In this document: one piece after another, positions 54,507-64,000 of the stretch
Position numbering within the stretch: position 1 is the first letter of the stretch
How the letters are laid out: each line of letters starts with the position of its first letter
NCBI GenBank assembly: GCA_016748015.1
Contig: JAAOMT010000776.1
Location: 366,305 to 430,304 of the forward strand
Reading direction: 5' to 3'
DNA: 64,000 bases
Source: Geosiphon pyriformis
Lineage: Eukaryota > Glomeromycota > Glomeromycetes > Archaeosporales > Geosiphonaceae
The notes under the pieces: model-generated
Databases searched by the model: none
What the model was told of the DNA's origin: nothing
What the model saw: the letters and a program-made list of their open reading frames with translations, nothing else
Made by a program: the position numbers and the translations under genes

Positions 54507-55755
54507 CTAATTTTTGCTGATCATTTGGGTTGGTATTACCACAACAGGTAACCAATCAGGTCGTTTGTGATATTTCTTGAGTTGTGTGCCATGAGCAGGG
54601 CGATTACTAAATATTGTTCCATATTGATCTTGTAAGATATAAGAATCATTGTTCAAAACTTTGTTGACTATAAAGAGTCCTTTCCACCAGCTAGAGAATT
54701 TATCACCATAGACATTGTCTCTGTCTAAACGGTATTCCAAAACTAAGTCACCAACACTTAAGGAAAGTGTTTTATAGGTCTTTTTCTTTTTGAGCTTCTC
54801 TTGGAACTGTTTTATCTTTTCAAAGGCAATTATCCGTGCTTCTACTAATGAGTCAAGAATGGTACCAAGTCTTCTTTGCAAAATGTCCTTGTAATTTCCT
54901 ATTGTTATTTCTTCAAAAGGTATTGTTTCTATATCCATTTCTATTGGTAGAGTTGCCATTCGTCCATAGAGCAGATAAAAGGGTTCATAATTTGTTATGT
55001 CATGATTCACAGTTCTGTAAGCAAACAAGGCTGAAGGCAATACTTTGTCCCATAGGTTGGTTTCTTCACTGGTTTTGGCTAGGGTTTCACATAATGTTCT
55101 ATTGAAACGTTCCACTAGGCCATTTGTTTGGAGGTGATAAGAGGAAAAGAGTTTATGACGTATTCCCATTTTTCTGCAAAGTTCTTCAACCAGTGTACTG
55201 AGAAAAGCTCTTTCTCTATCAGATAAAAGTTTTTTGGGACAGCTGTGGCGACAGATAATATCTTCATAAATGAAATTGGCAATTGAGACTGCTGTTTGAT
55301 CTGGAATAGCTCTTGCTTCTACTCATTTTGTAAGATAGTCAGTAGCTGTGATAATGTATCTGTTGCCATTAGGAATTACTGTTAAATGTCTAACAACATC
55401 TATACCAATTCTATCAAATAGTTAACCAACAGGTTTTGATGTATTTAGCAATGTCTTTTCCCAAGGTAGGCCAATAATAGCAAGCTAAAGTTTTCTGAAT
55501 TGTTTTTGTTTTTCCAAAGTGTCCAGCTAATGGATCAGTGTGCATATTGTAGATCACAATTTCTCTTTCTTCAAATCTAATAACTCTCTAGGAGTGGTCA
55601 GGATTTTTTCTATTTCTTTTATATAACTGGTTCTGGCAAATCAAATAGAAATTTGATTGTTTGCACAAATGTTCTCTTTACTGTTGAGTATAGTCCAGCG
55701 GGTATTGTCCTTTACCCAAAAATTTCATTAAAGCAGAGTAGTTGTCCAAGTCCAT
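54507..55755 (-). pseudogene. Integrase of gypsy C, zinc finger deleted
   Basis: Minus strand from ATG 55755. Residues 55169-54507 are open (NGLVERFNRTL with Glu to SKN-stop). Catalytic Asp sites are kept (RIGIDVV; LSDRERAF). A deletion of about 59 bp near 55430, between short CTGT repeats, removes the CX2C half of the HHCC zinc finger and shifts the frame (KTCWLTI-stop). Tail includes DLVLEYRLDRDNVYG and NKVLNNDSYILQDQYG. Confidence 0.85.
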
Positions 55756-55820
55756 TATCGTGTTTGTTTGTAGGGAAGTTACAAATAATTAAGTTGGTTT
55801 GGTTTGAGAAGGTTTTACTA

Positions 55821-56612
55821 TTACTGGATAATAAGTCTGGAGAGAGCATCAGTGTTTTGATGATTAGCTCCTTTGTGGTGTTGAATGTCATAGTTGAATT
55901 CGTCTAAGTGGAATATCCAGCGAGTTATCCGTTTATGTTCCAGGTTTCTTTTGTTGCGTAGCCAAACCAAAGCTTGGTGATCTGTTACCACCAAAAATTT
56001 CACACCCTTAAGATATTTGTCCCAGTAGCTGGTAGCCCAAACTATTGCTAAGCATTCTTGCTCAGTGACTGAGTAGTTTTTTTCTGCTGGTGTGAGAGTT
56101 CTACTGGCATATGCTATGGCATGTTCCCTGCCATCTTCGTCTTTCTGGGAAAGAACAGCACCAAGTTCATAGCCAGATGCATCAGTGTGGAGGAAAAAAG
56201 ATCGATCCAAATTAGGTTGCATGAGGATGGGTTCTGTAACCAGTTTTTCCTTCAGAATTTCAAATGCTTTTTGTTGATGAGTGCCCCAGTGATAATTAAT
56301 GTTTTTCCTAAGTAGCTGATTGAGAGGAGCAGCAATTTTGGAGAAATCCTTGACAAACTTGCGATAATAAAAGGCCAAACCAAGAAAAGAGCGTAGTTCA
56401 TGAACATTCATTGGTTGTCTAATGTTTTGAACTTTTTCAATTTTGGCTGGATCAAGGAAGATTCCATCTTTTGTAATAAGATGGCCAAGGAACTGAATGG
56501 ATTGATGTCCAAAGAATGATTTGATTGGATTAATCTTGAGACCAGCATTTCTAAGGAGGTCAAAAACCTTTTGCAAATGTTCAAGGTGTTCATCCCAAAT
56601 TTTTGAGTATAC
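55821..56612 (-). pseudogene. RT C-terminus and RNase H of gypsy C
   Basis: Open from 56576 to TAA 55823-55821: FFGHQSIQFLGHLITKDGIF, FLGLAFYYRKFVKDFSK, HTDASGYELGAVLSQ, TEQECLAIVWATSYW, VVTDHQALVWLRN, NTDALSRLIIQ with all RNase H acidic residues. Split from the catalytic YLDD half by insertion of D at 56612. Confidence 0.88.
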
Positions 56613-57326
56613 TGTTATGGTTGAAACACATAGTTTTTATTAATTATCACATGTATTAGCCACTGATGTCATATAATTAGCCACTCTATTTTTAGATAGT
56701 GATCGTTAACCTGATCAATGACCTGACCATTGACCTGATCATTGACCTGATCATTAACCTGATCATTGACCTGATCAATAATCTGATCATTGATCTGATC
56801 GTTGACCACTTTGGATAGCTATATAAGCGATGATTCCCTTAGCTGTAGAAAAACATGATCAAAGTAATGAAATAAACAATATTAATTACTTCCTCTCATA
56901 ATCGCTTATTCCTCTTTCCTTATCTTCAAGTATCTACTTGTTGGCATTTACATATCTTATCTTTTTTCCTTCTTGATTTGTATTTGTTAGAATTAGCCTG
57001 AGAAGCAATTGGCTTGCTCTTGTAATTCATTGAATAAAGAAACAATTAAAAAGTACAACAATATCTGTTATTGATTTTAAGAATCACCGAGTTGAGACAT
57101 AGAATAATAGCAGTGGTGTTATCTTGTTGACAATCACGGACTATTTCTCTACCTTCAAATTTAAGAAAAGATTAGCGACTGTGATTTTTATGAGACTAAT
57201 CACACACATTGAATTTCTACTTATTCAATTTGCTTCCTTATTGTAATTTCTTCTTTGTTTATTTCCATCACCATACAATACTGTTCTCTCTTGCTATCCA
57301 TTAGCTTGTTACTCCAACCCATAACA
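56613..57326 (+). repeat. 5' LTR of gypsy D
   Basis: TGTTATGGTTG...CAACCCATAACA. Eight 12-bp units at 56701-56810; TATATAAG at 56820-56827. Its start (AACACATAGTTTTTATT) resembles the LTR of C more than D's own 3' LTR (AACTTATACTTCTTATT). Primer-binding site follows (TGGTGCTCCCTGTAAG, 57333-57348). Confidence 0.9.
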
Positions 57327-57378
57327 TAAAAGTGGTGCTCCCTGTAAGGTTGTCAAAATTCACTTATTCCCTTATTGT

Positions 57379-58932
57379 ATGGGTGATTACTCATATCTGC
57401 CACAGCAATCAGAAGAACACTTTGCAGCACACAACAGAAATGACCTAGATTTCATTGAACTTAATCCTCTGCCCTTCTGCTTGATCTGCTTTCCCCTTAA
57501 AGAACAATCCAGTAGACAATTCCAAGACTTTTGGAACTGGTTTCTGAATGAGCATTCAGCTAAAACCTATACAGCTTATACGACTTATTACTTTGACCAA
57601 GCTTATTTTGAAAACGACTTTGAAGAAAGAAACAACAGTATCAATCAACTCTTATATTCTGCAATCTTTGAACAACAGCCCCCTGATTTCGAATATCTGA
57701 ATCATCAAATCCACATTTGGATTGCTGCCCATCAAGCAACTGAAACTCCTTTTGAAACAGAAGAAGAAAGCTACCAAACTGCCCCTGTTTTTGATCTTTT
57801 ATCAAGCAAATCAGACTCATCTACACAAATAGTTACTCCTGAACCAATGGCTAATGACCCCATACAAGCAAACATTTTGGCCACCCTCCAAGGTATACAA
57901 ACTGCTCTAGGGCAAAGAAACAACACCCCAATACCATTATTTAGAGGTGATGCACAAGATCCAATTGAATGGTTAAATGACTTTGAAAGAGCCACTACAG
58001 CCAATCAATATAATGATAAGTACAAGTTCCAAATTGTCAGTGGCTATCTTCAAAGATCCCCTGCTACCTGGTTCTCACAAAAAACAGATGCCAATGCCCA
58101 GCAAAGAATCATTAGATGGACACCAGCAAATGTGGGAGAAATCAACACTTCTTTCACTACCCGGTTTGAAAACAAGTTCAGAACCCCAATATTAATATCA
58201 AAATGGCATATGGAATTGGAAAAAAGAACCCAAGGTCCCAGTGAAGTTGTAACCGAATACACCAAAGCAATCAGAAAGTTAATTAAACAAGTAGACACTG
58301 GAAGAAATTGGACAGAAGAGCAGAAAATTCACTCCTTCACAAAAGGATTGAGAACTGATCTATCATATGCTTTTTGGCTCCTCCTGGCCCTGAAAGATAA
58401 TCCCACCATGGATATGGCCATTAAATTAGCACAAAGAATTGAAGACAACCAAAGGATGTACTTGGAATCCACACTACCAGTTTTTGCTCCTGTTCCTGTC
58501 ATGGCTCCTGCCCCTCAAATGGCTGCTACTTCTTTTGCCACTCATATTCAAGATCCAAATGAACAGTTAATAGACAGACTCACAGCAAATCTTGCTTGGT
58601 TATTAGAACCCTTAGCCCAAGCAGTCAGAGAAAATCAGCAACCACAAAGACCCAGATTTAAACCACGTTTCAATCAGCCCCAGCAACCACCTTATCAAAG
58701 ACAACAAAATCATGGCCCACCTGTATGCTATTGCTGTGAATTAACTGAACACTTTTCAAGAGATTACAACAATCCTCCACTGCCTTCACCAGTCCCCAGA
58801 AACAATGATGCTCAGAACAACAAGATCAACAACAACAATGTGCCCAACCAAAAACCCAATCATGCCAACATCAATTTCTTTGAAGAGAATCCCCTAGTTG
58901 AAGCCACTGTTTATCAGCCTTTAAACTGGTAG
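57379..58932 (+). CDS. Intact Gag of gypsy D
   Basis: 517 codons, ATG 57379 to TAG 58930-58932, the only intact large gene here. N-terminal 150 residues are acidic and specific to the family; residues about 185-360 form a Retrotrans_gag-like capsid (LFRGDAQDPIEWLNDFERAT; ATWFSQKTDANAQQRIIRW; FENKFRTPILISKWHMELEK); then MAATSFATHIQDPNEQ, a Pro/Gln/Arg-rich stretch and a zinc knuckle CYCCELTEHFSRDY whose last Cys is Tyr (TGC to TAC). Gag forms the particle that packages element RNA in the cytoplasm; the knuckle lesion probably weakens packaging. Ends in the frameshift heptamer. Confidence 0.9.
   Translation: MGDYSYLPQQSEEHFAAHNRNDLDFIELNPLPFCLICFPLKEQSSRQFQDFWNWFLNEHSAKTYTAYTTYYFDQAYFENDFEERNNSINQLLYSAIFEQQPPDFEYLNHQIHIWIAAHQATETPFETEEESYQTAPVFDLLSSKSDSSTQIVTPEPMANDPIQANILATLQGIQTALGQRNNTPIPLFRGDAQDPIEWLNDFERATTANQYNDKYKFQIVSGYLQRSPATWFSQKTDANAQQRIIRWTPANVGEINTSFTTRFENKFRTPILISKWHMELEKRTQGPSEVVTEYTKAIRKLIKQVDTGRNWTEEQKIHSFTKGLRTDLSYAFWLLLALKDNPTMDMAIKLAQRIEDNQRMYLESTLPVFAPVPVMAPAPQMAATSFATHIQDPNEQLIDRLTANLAWLLEPLAQAVRENQQPQRPRFKPRFNQPQQPPYQRQQNHGPPVCYCCELTEHFSRDYNNPPLPSPVPRNNDAQNNKINNNNVPNQKPNHANINFFEENPLVEATVYQPLNW
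58920..58926 (+). promoter_or_regulatory. -1 ribosomal frameshift site, Gag to PR (copy D)
   Basis: T TTA AAC in frame, followed by TGG TAG. Slippage by -1 (TTT AAA CTG GTA GAT) enters the protease frame, open to 59744. Seven bases downstream is a possible short stem, TGCAC (58934-58938) with GTGCA (58954-58958); the stem is less clear in H. Confidence 0.75.
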
Positions 58933-59744
58933 ATGCACCTCCAAAGGGTAAGAGTGCAAGCCAATCAGAAGAAAACCCTTTTTACGCTTTTAACTTAACT
59001 GATGATGACCATGACATGGATGAATTAGCAATCAACCCCTCTGAATCCACAAGAAAGAAGAAGAAAGCCAAAGTTGATTTCGTTCTAGACCCCAATAAAG
59101 CTTCTACATCAACTGCTGACAACAATGAGCCCCCAAAAGCCAAAGTTTTCAAGAACCCTCCAAAGTTAGAACCCCCAGAAATAGTACAAAAATCCAGTCC
59201 CTATTCTGTTGTCAAAGACCTTATGGAAACCCCAGCACATATAACCTTTGGCCAATTGATGACCCATCTACAATTCAGAAAAAATTTTTGCAAATCCCTG
59301 ATTCCAAAGAAAAAGACACCCAAAACCAACAAACGCCCTCGCCAAGCTGGACTTGCTGACAATAGCAATATCACTCCTCTAATTTGTAAAGCCCAAGTGG
59401 CTGGCTACTTCATCGATTTGATCCTAGACAGTGGATCATCTGTTAGTGTTATTGCCAAACACTTTCTTGAAGCAATTGGCAGAAAAATTGATGAACCATC
59501 CACACGACCAATGACCAATGTGCATGGTGATAAGAAGAAAGGGCTTGGCATAGCCAAAGCTATTCCTGTCTGCATCAATGGCATCAGCATTGAAACTGAT
59601 ATGGAAGTGTCTAAAGCAAAAAAATACACCATCATTGTTGGAAATGAATGGCTCAAGAAAGCAAAGACTTTGCTTGATTATGAACTCTGTAAACTAACCA
59701 TCAGATGTGGTGAGAAACCCATTGTGGTTAAGTGTCGCCATTAG
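58920..59744 (+). pseudogene. Protease of gypsy D
   Basis: -1 frame. Linker APPKGKSASQSEENPF, Lys-rich TRKKKKAKVDFVLDP, then VAGYFIDLILDSGSSVSVIA (intact DSG) and IIVGNEWLKKAKTLLDYE. Ends at TAG 59742-59744, a TGG in B and H; element C has the identical TAG at 63597-63595. After the TAG the same frame continues to 60120 (acidic DESDDEESKEEEEQEE; WCDKPLYSPSNECMSC). Confidence 0.85.
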
Positions 59745-60120
59745 ACAACTCCCCCAGTACCCAAGCAGAGCCCAGAAGAAAATGAATCAGATGAATCAGA
59801 TGATGAAGAAAGTAAGGAAGAAGAAGAACAAGAAGAAACTGCTGAACTCGCCTATACCATCTTCACTAGCAATGGCAAACCACTGGATAATGTTAAGGCA
59901 GATAAAAAAAAAATCATTGTCAATGGCAAGCTGATCTGCTGGCCTTATTATGACATGCTCAGAAGAACCTTTGACAGAAAGCCAGGCAAGAAAGCCAAAT
60001 ACAGTTATTGGTGGCATAGTCCTTGTGCCCAGTGCTGGTGCGACAAACCATTGTATTCTCCTAGCAATGAATGCATGTCCTGCCTGATCTATTACAAAGA
60101 TTGGAAACCAATCAGCTTGA

Positions 60121-61146
60121 CAAAAACAATTCAGAAAACTTTAGCTTGCTATTATTAGCCTATCTTGGGAAAAGACATTGCTGAATACATCAAAACCTGT
60201 GATACCTGCCAAAGAAGAGGAAAACCCAATTGCAAGGAAGATATCCATCCAATCTCTATTGGTCAACCATTTGATAGAATTGGTATAGATGTTGTTGGAC
60301 TTTTAACAGTAACTCCTGATGGCAACAGATACATTATCACAGCTACCGACTATCTTACAAAGTGGGTAGAAGCAAGAGCCACCCCAGATCAAACAACAGT
60401 CTCAATTGCCAATTTCATTTATGAAGATATTATCTGTTGCCATGGCTGCCCCAAAGAACTTTTATCTGATAGAGGAAGAGCTTTTCTCAGTACACTGGTT
60501 GAAAAACTTTGCAGAAAAATGGAAATACGTCATAAACTCTCTTTCCCTTATCACCTCCAAACAGAAACCTTAGCCAAAACCAGTGAAGAAACCAACCTAT
60601 GGGACAAAGTATTGCCTTCAGCCTTGTTTGCTTACAGAACTGTGAATCATGACATAACAAGTTATGAACCCTTTTATCTGTTCTATGGACAAATAGCAAC
60701 TCTACCAATAGAAACGGATATAGAAACAATACCTTTTGAAGAAATAACAATAGGAGATTACAAGGACAATTTGCAAAGAAGACTTGGTACTATTCTTGAC
60801 TCATTAGTAAAAGCACAAATAATTGCCTTTGAAAAAGATAAAACAGTTCCAAGAGAAGCTCAAAAAGAAAAAGACCTATAAAACACTTTCTTTAAGTGTT
60901 GGTGACTTAGTTTTGGAATACCGTTCAGACAGAGACAATGTCTATGGTGATAAATTCTCTAGCTGGTGGAAAGGACTCTTTATAGTCAACAAAGTTTTGA
61001 ACAATGGTTCTTATATCTTACAAGATCAATATGGAACAATATTCAGTGATTACCCTGTTCATGGCACGCGACTCAAGAAATATCACAAACGACCTGATTG
61101 GTTATCTGTTGTGGTAATACCAACCCAAATGATCAGCAAAAATTAG
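60121..61146 (+). pseudogene. Integrase of gypsy D, deletion derivative
   Basis: Begins mid-integrase at the 60120/60121 deletion junction (TIQKTLACYY). CDTCQRRGKPN zinc half, FDRIGIDVVG and LSDRGRAF keep both Asp; then QTETLAKTSEE shows an in-frame 36-bp deletion removing NGLVERFNRTLC, including the catalytic Glu (around 60560). A frameshift near 60832 precedes the normal tail (DLVLEYRSDRDNVYG) ending MISKN-stop at 61146. Confidence 0.88.
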
Positions 61147-61193
61147 ATATAAATAAATGCACTATTCCCAAAACAGAGGTATCTTCAATCGAC

Positions 61194-61850
61194 ATGAACA
61201 ATTATTTTCTGGATCAAAACATTCAAAACACTTTCTATACTCTCCATGAGTACTGGATCAAGAACTATCCAAATGCTACTCTGACTATTGGAAAACAAAC
61301 CACTATAACAGACAACAGTAGAACTTACACTGTTATTAGACCAAAGAAAACAACTACCAGAAGAGAAAAAATTGGTGGCAAAATAAATAAATACCTGTTG
61401 GAAAGCATAACAGCAGCAATACTTTTACCTTCCAACACAATTGGAAAAACAATACAAGAAATCTTGCCCATAGACAAAAACTTGTCATATGGAAGACAAC
61501 TAGAACTTTATGGTCATCTTGGTGAAATCATAGAAGACATGAAGCTCATAAAGAAAATAACTTCAGAGATACAAGTGGAAATTTTGGGCATTATATGATT
61601 AGATGTTCCAAGAGTTTTGATCATTGCAAGAAGAGCCAAAATTCTTATACAAAGTTTTGGTCTTCTGAATACAAAACTCATTTCACCTCAAGTGCTATAT
61701 ATTTTATCCACAAAAGACTTCAACAAACTAGTTAGCTTTAAGTTAGATAAAACCTTTCCAATAGATTACACCATAAATAGCTTGATTTTGCCAGAGCTCA
61801 ATCTCTTTGAAAAAGATGATGTTATGATTGAAACTTATACTTCTTATTAA
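61194..61850 (+). pseudogene. ORF3 of gypsy D, one nonsense codon
   Basis: ATG 61194 to TAA 61848-61850, collinear with the intact copy in C; a TGA at about 61597 replaces the CGA of IIRLDV. Ends YTSY inside the 3' LTR. Otherwise complete. Confidence 0.75.
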
Positions 61851-62522
61851 TTATCACATGTATTAGCCACTGATGTCATATAAATTAGCCATTCTATTTT
61901 TAGATAGTGATCATTGACCTGATCAATAACCTGACCGTTGACCTGATTATTGACCTGATCATTGACCTGATCAATGACCTGATCATTGACCTGGTCGTTG
62001 ACCACTTTAGATAGCTATATAAGCAATGATTCTCTTAGCTGTAGAAAGACATGATCAAAGTAATGAAATAAACAATATTAATTACTTCCTCTTATAATCG
62101 CTTATTCCCCTTTCCTTACCTTCAAGTATCTAATTGTTGGTATTCACATATCTTATCTTTTCCCCTTCTTGATTTGTATTTGTTAGAATTAGCCTGAAAA
62201 GCAATTGGCTTGCTCTTGTAATTCATTGAATAAAGAAACAATTGAAAAGTACAACAATACCTGTTATTGATTCTAAGAATTGCCAAGTTGAGACATAGAA
62301 TAATAGCAGTGGTGTTATCTTGTTGACAATTATGGACTATTTCTCTACCTTCAGATTTAAGAAAAGATTAGCAACTGTGATTTTTATGAGACTGATCACG
62401 CACATTGAATTTCTACTTATTTAATTCGCTCTCTTATTGTAATTTCTTCTTTGTTTATTTCCATTACCATACAATACTGTTCTCCCTTGCTATCCGTTAG
62501 CTTGTTACTCCAACCTGTAACA
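61820..62522 (+). repeat. 3' LTR of gypsy D
   Basis: TGTTATGATTG...CAACCTGTAACA, 703 bp; seven 12-bp units at 61910-62006; TATATAAG 62016-62023. Differs from the 5' LTR by scattered substitutions and one missing 12-bp unit. Confidence 0.92.
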
Positions 62523-63594
62523 ATACCATTATGTCATCCAAGTAGACTAGAACAAAGATTTTTTTTACTGATTCAAATACTTTGTCTATTAAGTGTTGAA
62601 AGGTGGGGGGAGCATTTGTGAGACCAAAAGACATGACTGTGAATTCATAGATACCATACTTGGTGATGAAGGCAGTTTTCTTTCTGCTTTCTGGATCCAT
62701 CTCTACTTGTCAGAATTCAGCAGTTAAGTCAATGGTTGAGAAGAAAGCAGCACCATGGAATTGGTCTAGCATTGCATTAATCTTGGAAAGTGGATACATG
62801 TCTCTTTCAGTAATGGCATTTAATTGGCAATAGTCAACACAAAAGCATAGGGTTCCTCCTTTCTTGGATACCACTACAACTGGGAATGCCCATTCACTCT
62901 TGGTTTCCTGTATGAATCCAAGGGTTTTCATTCGGGTTATTTCCTTTTTGATAAACTTATCATTGCGTCAGTTGGATTGATAAGGCTTCAAATAGATGGG
63001 GCGAGTTTTTCTGGTGATGATGGTGTGTTGTATCACATGTGTATGTCCAGGAGGTTCACCTTCTTTTGAGATAACTGGGCTGTTTCTAGCCAGCAGGTTT
63101 TCAATGTCTACTTTTCTTTCTTCTGGAGAGAGTTCTCTTTGTTCTACAACCAGTGATTGGATTTCAGGTGGTTTGTTTTCAAAAGACTTTTGGACTTCTT
63201 TTATTTCCTCTCAGGGTATCAAGCTGATTGGTTCTCAATCTTTGTAATAGATCAGGCAGGACATGCATTCATCACTAGGAGAGTACAATGGTTTGTCGCA
63301 CCAGCACCGGGCACAAGGACTATGCCACCAATAACTGTATTTGGCTTTCTTGCCTGGCTTTCTGTCAAAGGTTCTTTTGAGCATGTCATAATAAGGCCAG
63401 CAGATCAGCTTGCCATTGACAATGATTTTTTTTTTATCTGCCTTAACATTATCCAGTGGTTTGCCATTGCTAGTGAAGATGGTATAGGCGAGTTCAGCAG
63501 TTTCTTCTTGTTCTTCTTCTTCCTCACTTTCTTCATCATCTGATTCATCTGATTCATTTTCTTCTGGGCTCTGCTTGGGTACTGGGGGAGTTGT
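62523..63594 (-). pseudogene. RT N-terminal half of gypsy C, continued
   Basis: Minus strand: linker WCDKPLYSPSDECMSC (63300-63250), LEPREEIKEVQKSFENKPPE region, LKPYQSN-stop, FIQETKSEWAFPVVVVSKKG, FFSTIDLTAEF-stop, [20 protein letters not shown], and [10 protein letters not shown] with intact YLDD ending at 62523. Stops: TGA near 62939-62963 and TAG-type near 62708. Rejoins 56612. Confidence 0.85.
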
Positions 63595-64000
63595 CTAATG
63601 GCGACACTTAACCACAATGAGTTTCTCACCACATTTGATGGTTAGTTCACAGAATTCATAATCAAGCAAAGCTTTTGCTTTCTTGAGCCATTCATTTCCA
63701 ACAATGATGGTGTATTTTTTTGCTTTAGACACTTCCATATCAGTTTCAATGCTGATGCCATTGATGCAGACAGGAATAGCTTTGGCTATGCCAAGCCCTT
63801 TCTTCTTATCACCATGCACATTGGTCATTGGTCGTGTGGATGGTTCATCAATTTTTCTGCCAATTGCTTCAAGAAAGTGTTTGGCAATAACACTAACAGA
63901 TGATCCACTGTCTAGGATCAAATCGATGAAGTAGCCAGCCACTTGGGCTTTACAAATTAGAGGAGTGATATTGCTATTGTCAGCAAGTCCAGCTTGGCGA
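63595..64000 (-). pseudogene. Protease of gypsy C (cut by window edge)
   Basis: Minus strand: VAGYFIDLILDSGSSVSVIA with intact DSG, then IIVGNEWLKKAKALLDYE and the TAG at 63597-63595 shared with D. Only a few residues differ from D over 115 codons. Gag and the 5' LTR should lie right of the window. Confidence 0.85.

Larger units (their letters stand above)
53204..56612 (-). mobile_element. Gypsy C (family 1, minus), left portion
   Basis: 3' LTR, ORF3, integrase, RNase H and part of RT; continued at 62523-64000 beyond element D. Inserted in the integrase of B after ATAT (53200-53203). Confidence 0.9.
56613..62522 (+). mobile_element. Gypsy D (family 1), both LTRs, RT deleted
   Basis: LTRs of 714 and 703 bp, perfect ATAC duplication (56609-56612, 62523-62526) inside the RT of C. 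Gag is intact; the protease follows in -1; a clean internal deletion joins the PR-RT linker to integrase at 60120/60121, removing about 1.8 kb that includes RT and RNase H; integrase also lacks its catalytic Glu. Protease sequence is nearly identical to that of C. It could only have moved with enzymes supplied in trans, unless the deletions came after insertion. Confidence 0.92.

Noticed and set aside
1-64000. Host genes, tRNA, rRNA or CRISPR-like arrays
   Set aside because: I looked on both strands between and inside the elements; every longer frame resolves to a retroelement or its antisense, and the regular repeats are LTR arrays.

Overview
The window is a graveyard of nested retrotransposons from a very AT-rich eukaryotic genome. 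I see no convincing host gene, rRNA or tRNA, and no bacterial gene organisation. Every stretch can be assigned to Ty3/gypsy-type LTR retrotransposons (at least four LTR types), an APE/RNase H-type LINE, or a LINE-like element that carries only an ORF1. Polyprotein style (Asn/Ser-rich linkers, Gag-PR-Cys-rich-dUTPase-RT order, LINEs with CCHC ORF1) is what I associate with Glomeromycotina, the arbuscular mycorrhizal fungi (Rhizophagus/Gigaspora type). That assignment is inference from recognition, not a search result.

Layout, left to right. 1-3410: 3' part of gypsy element A (+), sitting in an ORF1-only LINE (+, to 4762), which sits in a gypsy LTR (-, to 5298), which sits in a LINE RT (+, 5299-5421 and 7061-7398). 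The LINE RT is also split by a 5'-truncated LINE (-, 5422-7060) with a perfect 14-bp target-site duplication (TSD). 7399-8293: 3' part of gypsy J (+). J is interrupted by gypsy H (-), whose outer edges are 8294 and 35545 with a perfect ATAT duplication; J resumes at 35546. Inside H lie LINE G (-, 8679-8702 and 18607-23934), itself split by the dUTPase-carrying gypsy F (+, 8703-18606); part of an LTR (23935-24446); a short non-autonomous LTR element 2 (+, 24447-27011); the 3' half of gypsy K (+, 27012-29748); and H's own RT, PR and Gag (29749-34818), with a solo LTR of another type at 30590-31460.

35606-37493: a truncated LINE (-). 37500-42368: an ORF1-only LINE (+) with a second, complete ORF1-only LINE (-, 39777-42195) inserted in it; a 20-N assembly gap lies in the poly-T tract between them. 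42369-45103: gypsy E (-), then element 2 copy 2 (-, 45104-47651), then gypsy B (+, 47652-53203). B is cut by gypsy C (-, 53204-56612 and 62523-64000+), and C is cut by gypsy D (+, 56613-62522) with a perfect ATAC duplication.

How the elements work. Family 1 (A, B, C, D, E, H, J, K) encodes Gag, then PR-RT-RNase H in the -1 frame behind a T TTA AAC slippery heptamer, then integrase in a separate +1-frame ORF, then a third ORF of unknown function whose stop codon lies inside the 3' LTR. Family F has Gag-PR-Cys-rich-dUTPase-RT-RNase H in one uninterrupted reading frame (broken only by point nonsense), then integrase in +1, then a related third ORF. LINE G provides endonuclease, RT, RNase H and a zinc motif; the ORF1-only elements share only its 3' end. 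Almost all inactivation is by C-to-T/G-to-A changes, including catalytic Asp-to-Asn and Gly-to-Arg replacements.

The most interesting items are the dUTPase in a gypsy polyprotein and its relic in element 2, the ORF1-only LINE, the conserved frameshift site, the alternating purine-pyrimidine 4-bp target sites, the shared ORF3, and an inverted pair of identical three-element junctions.
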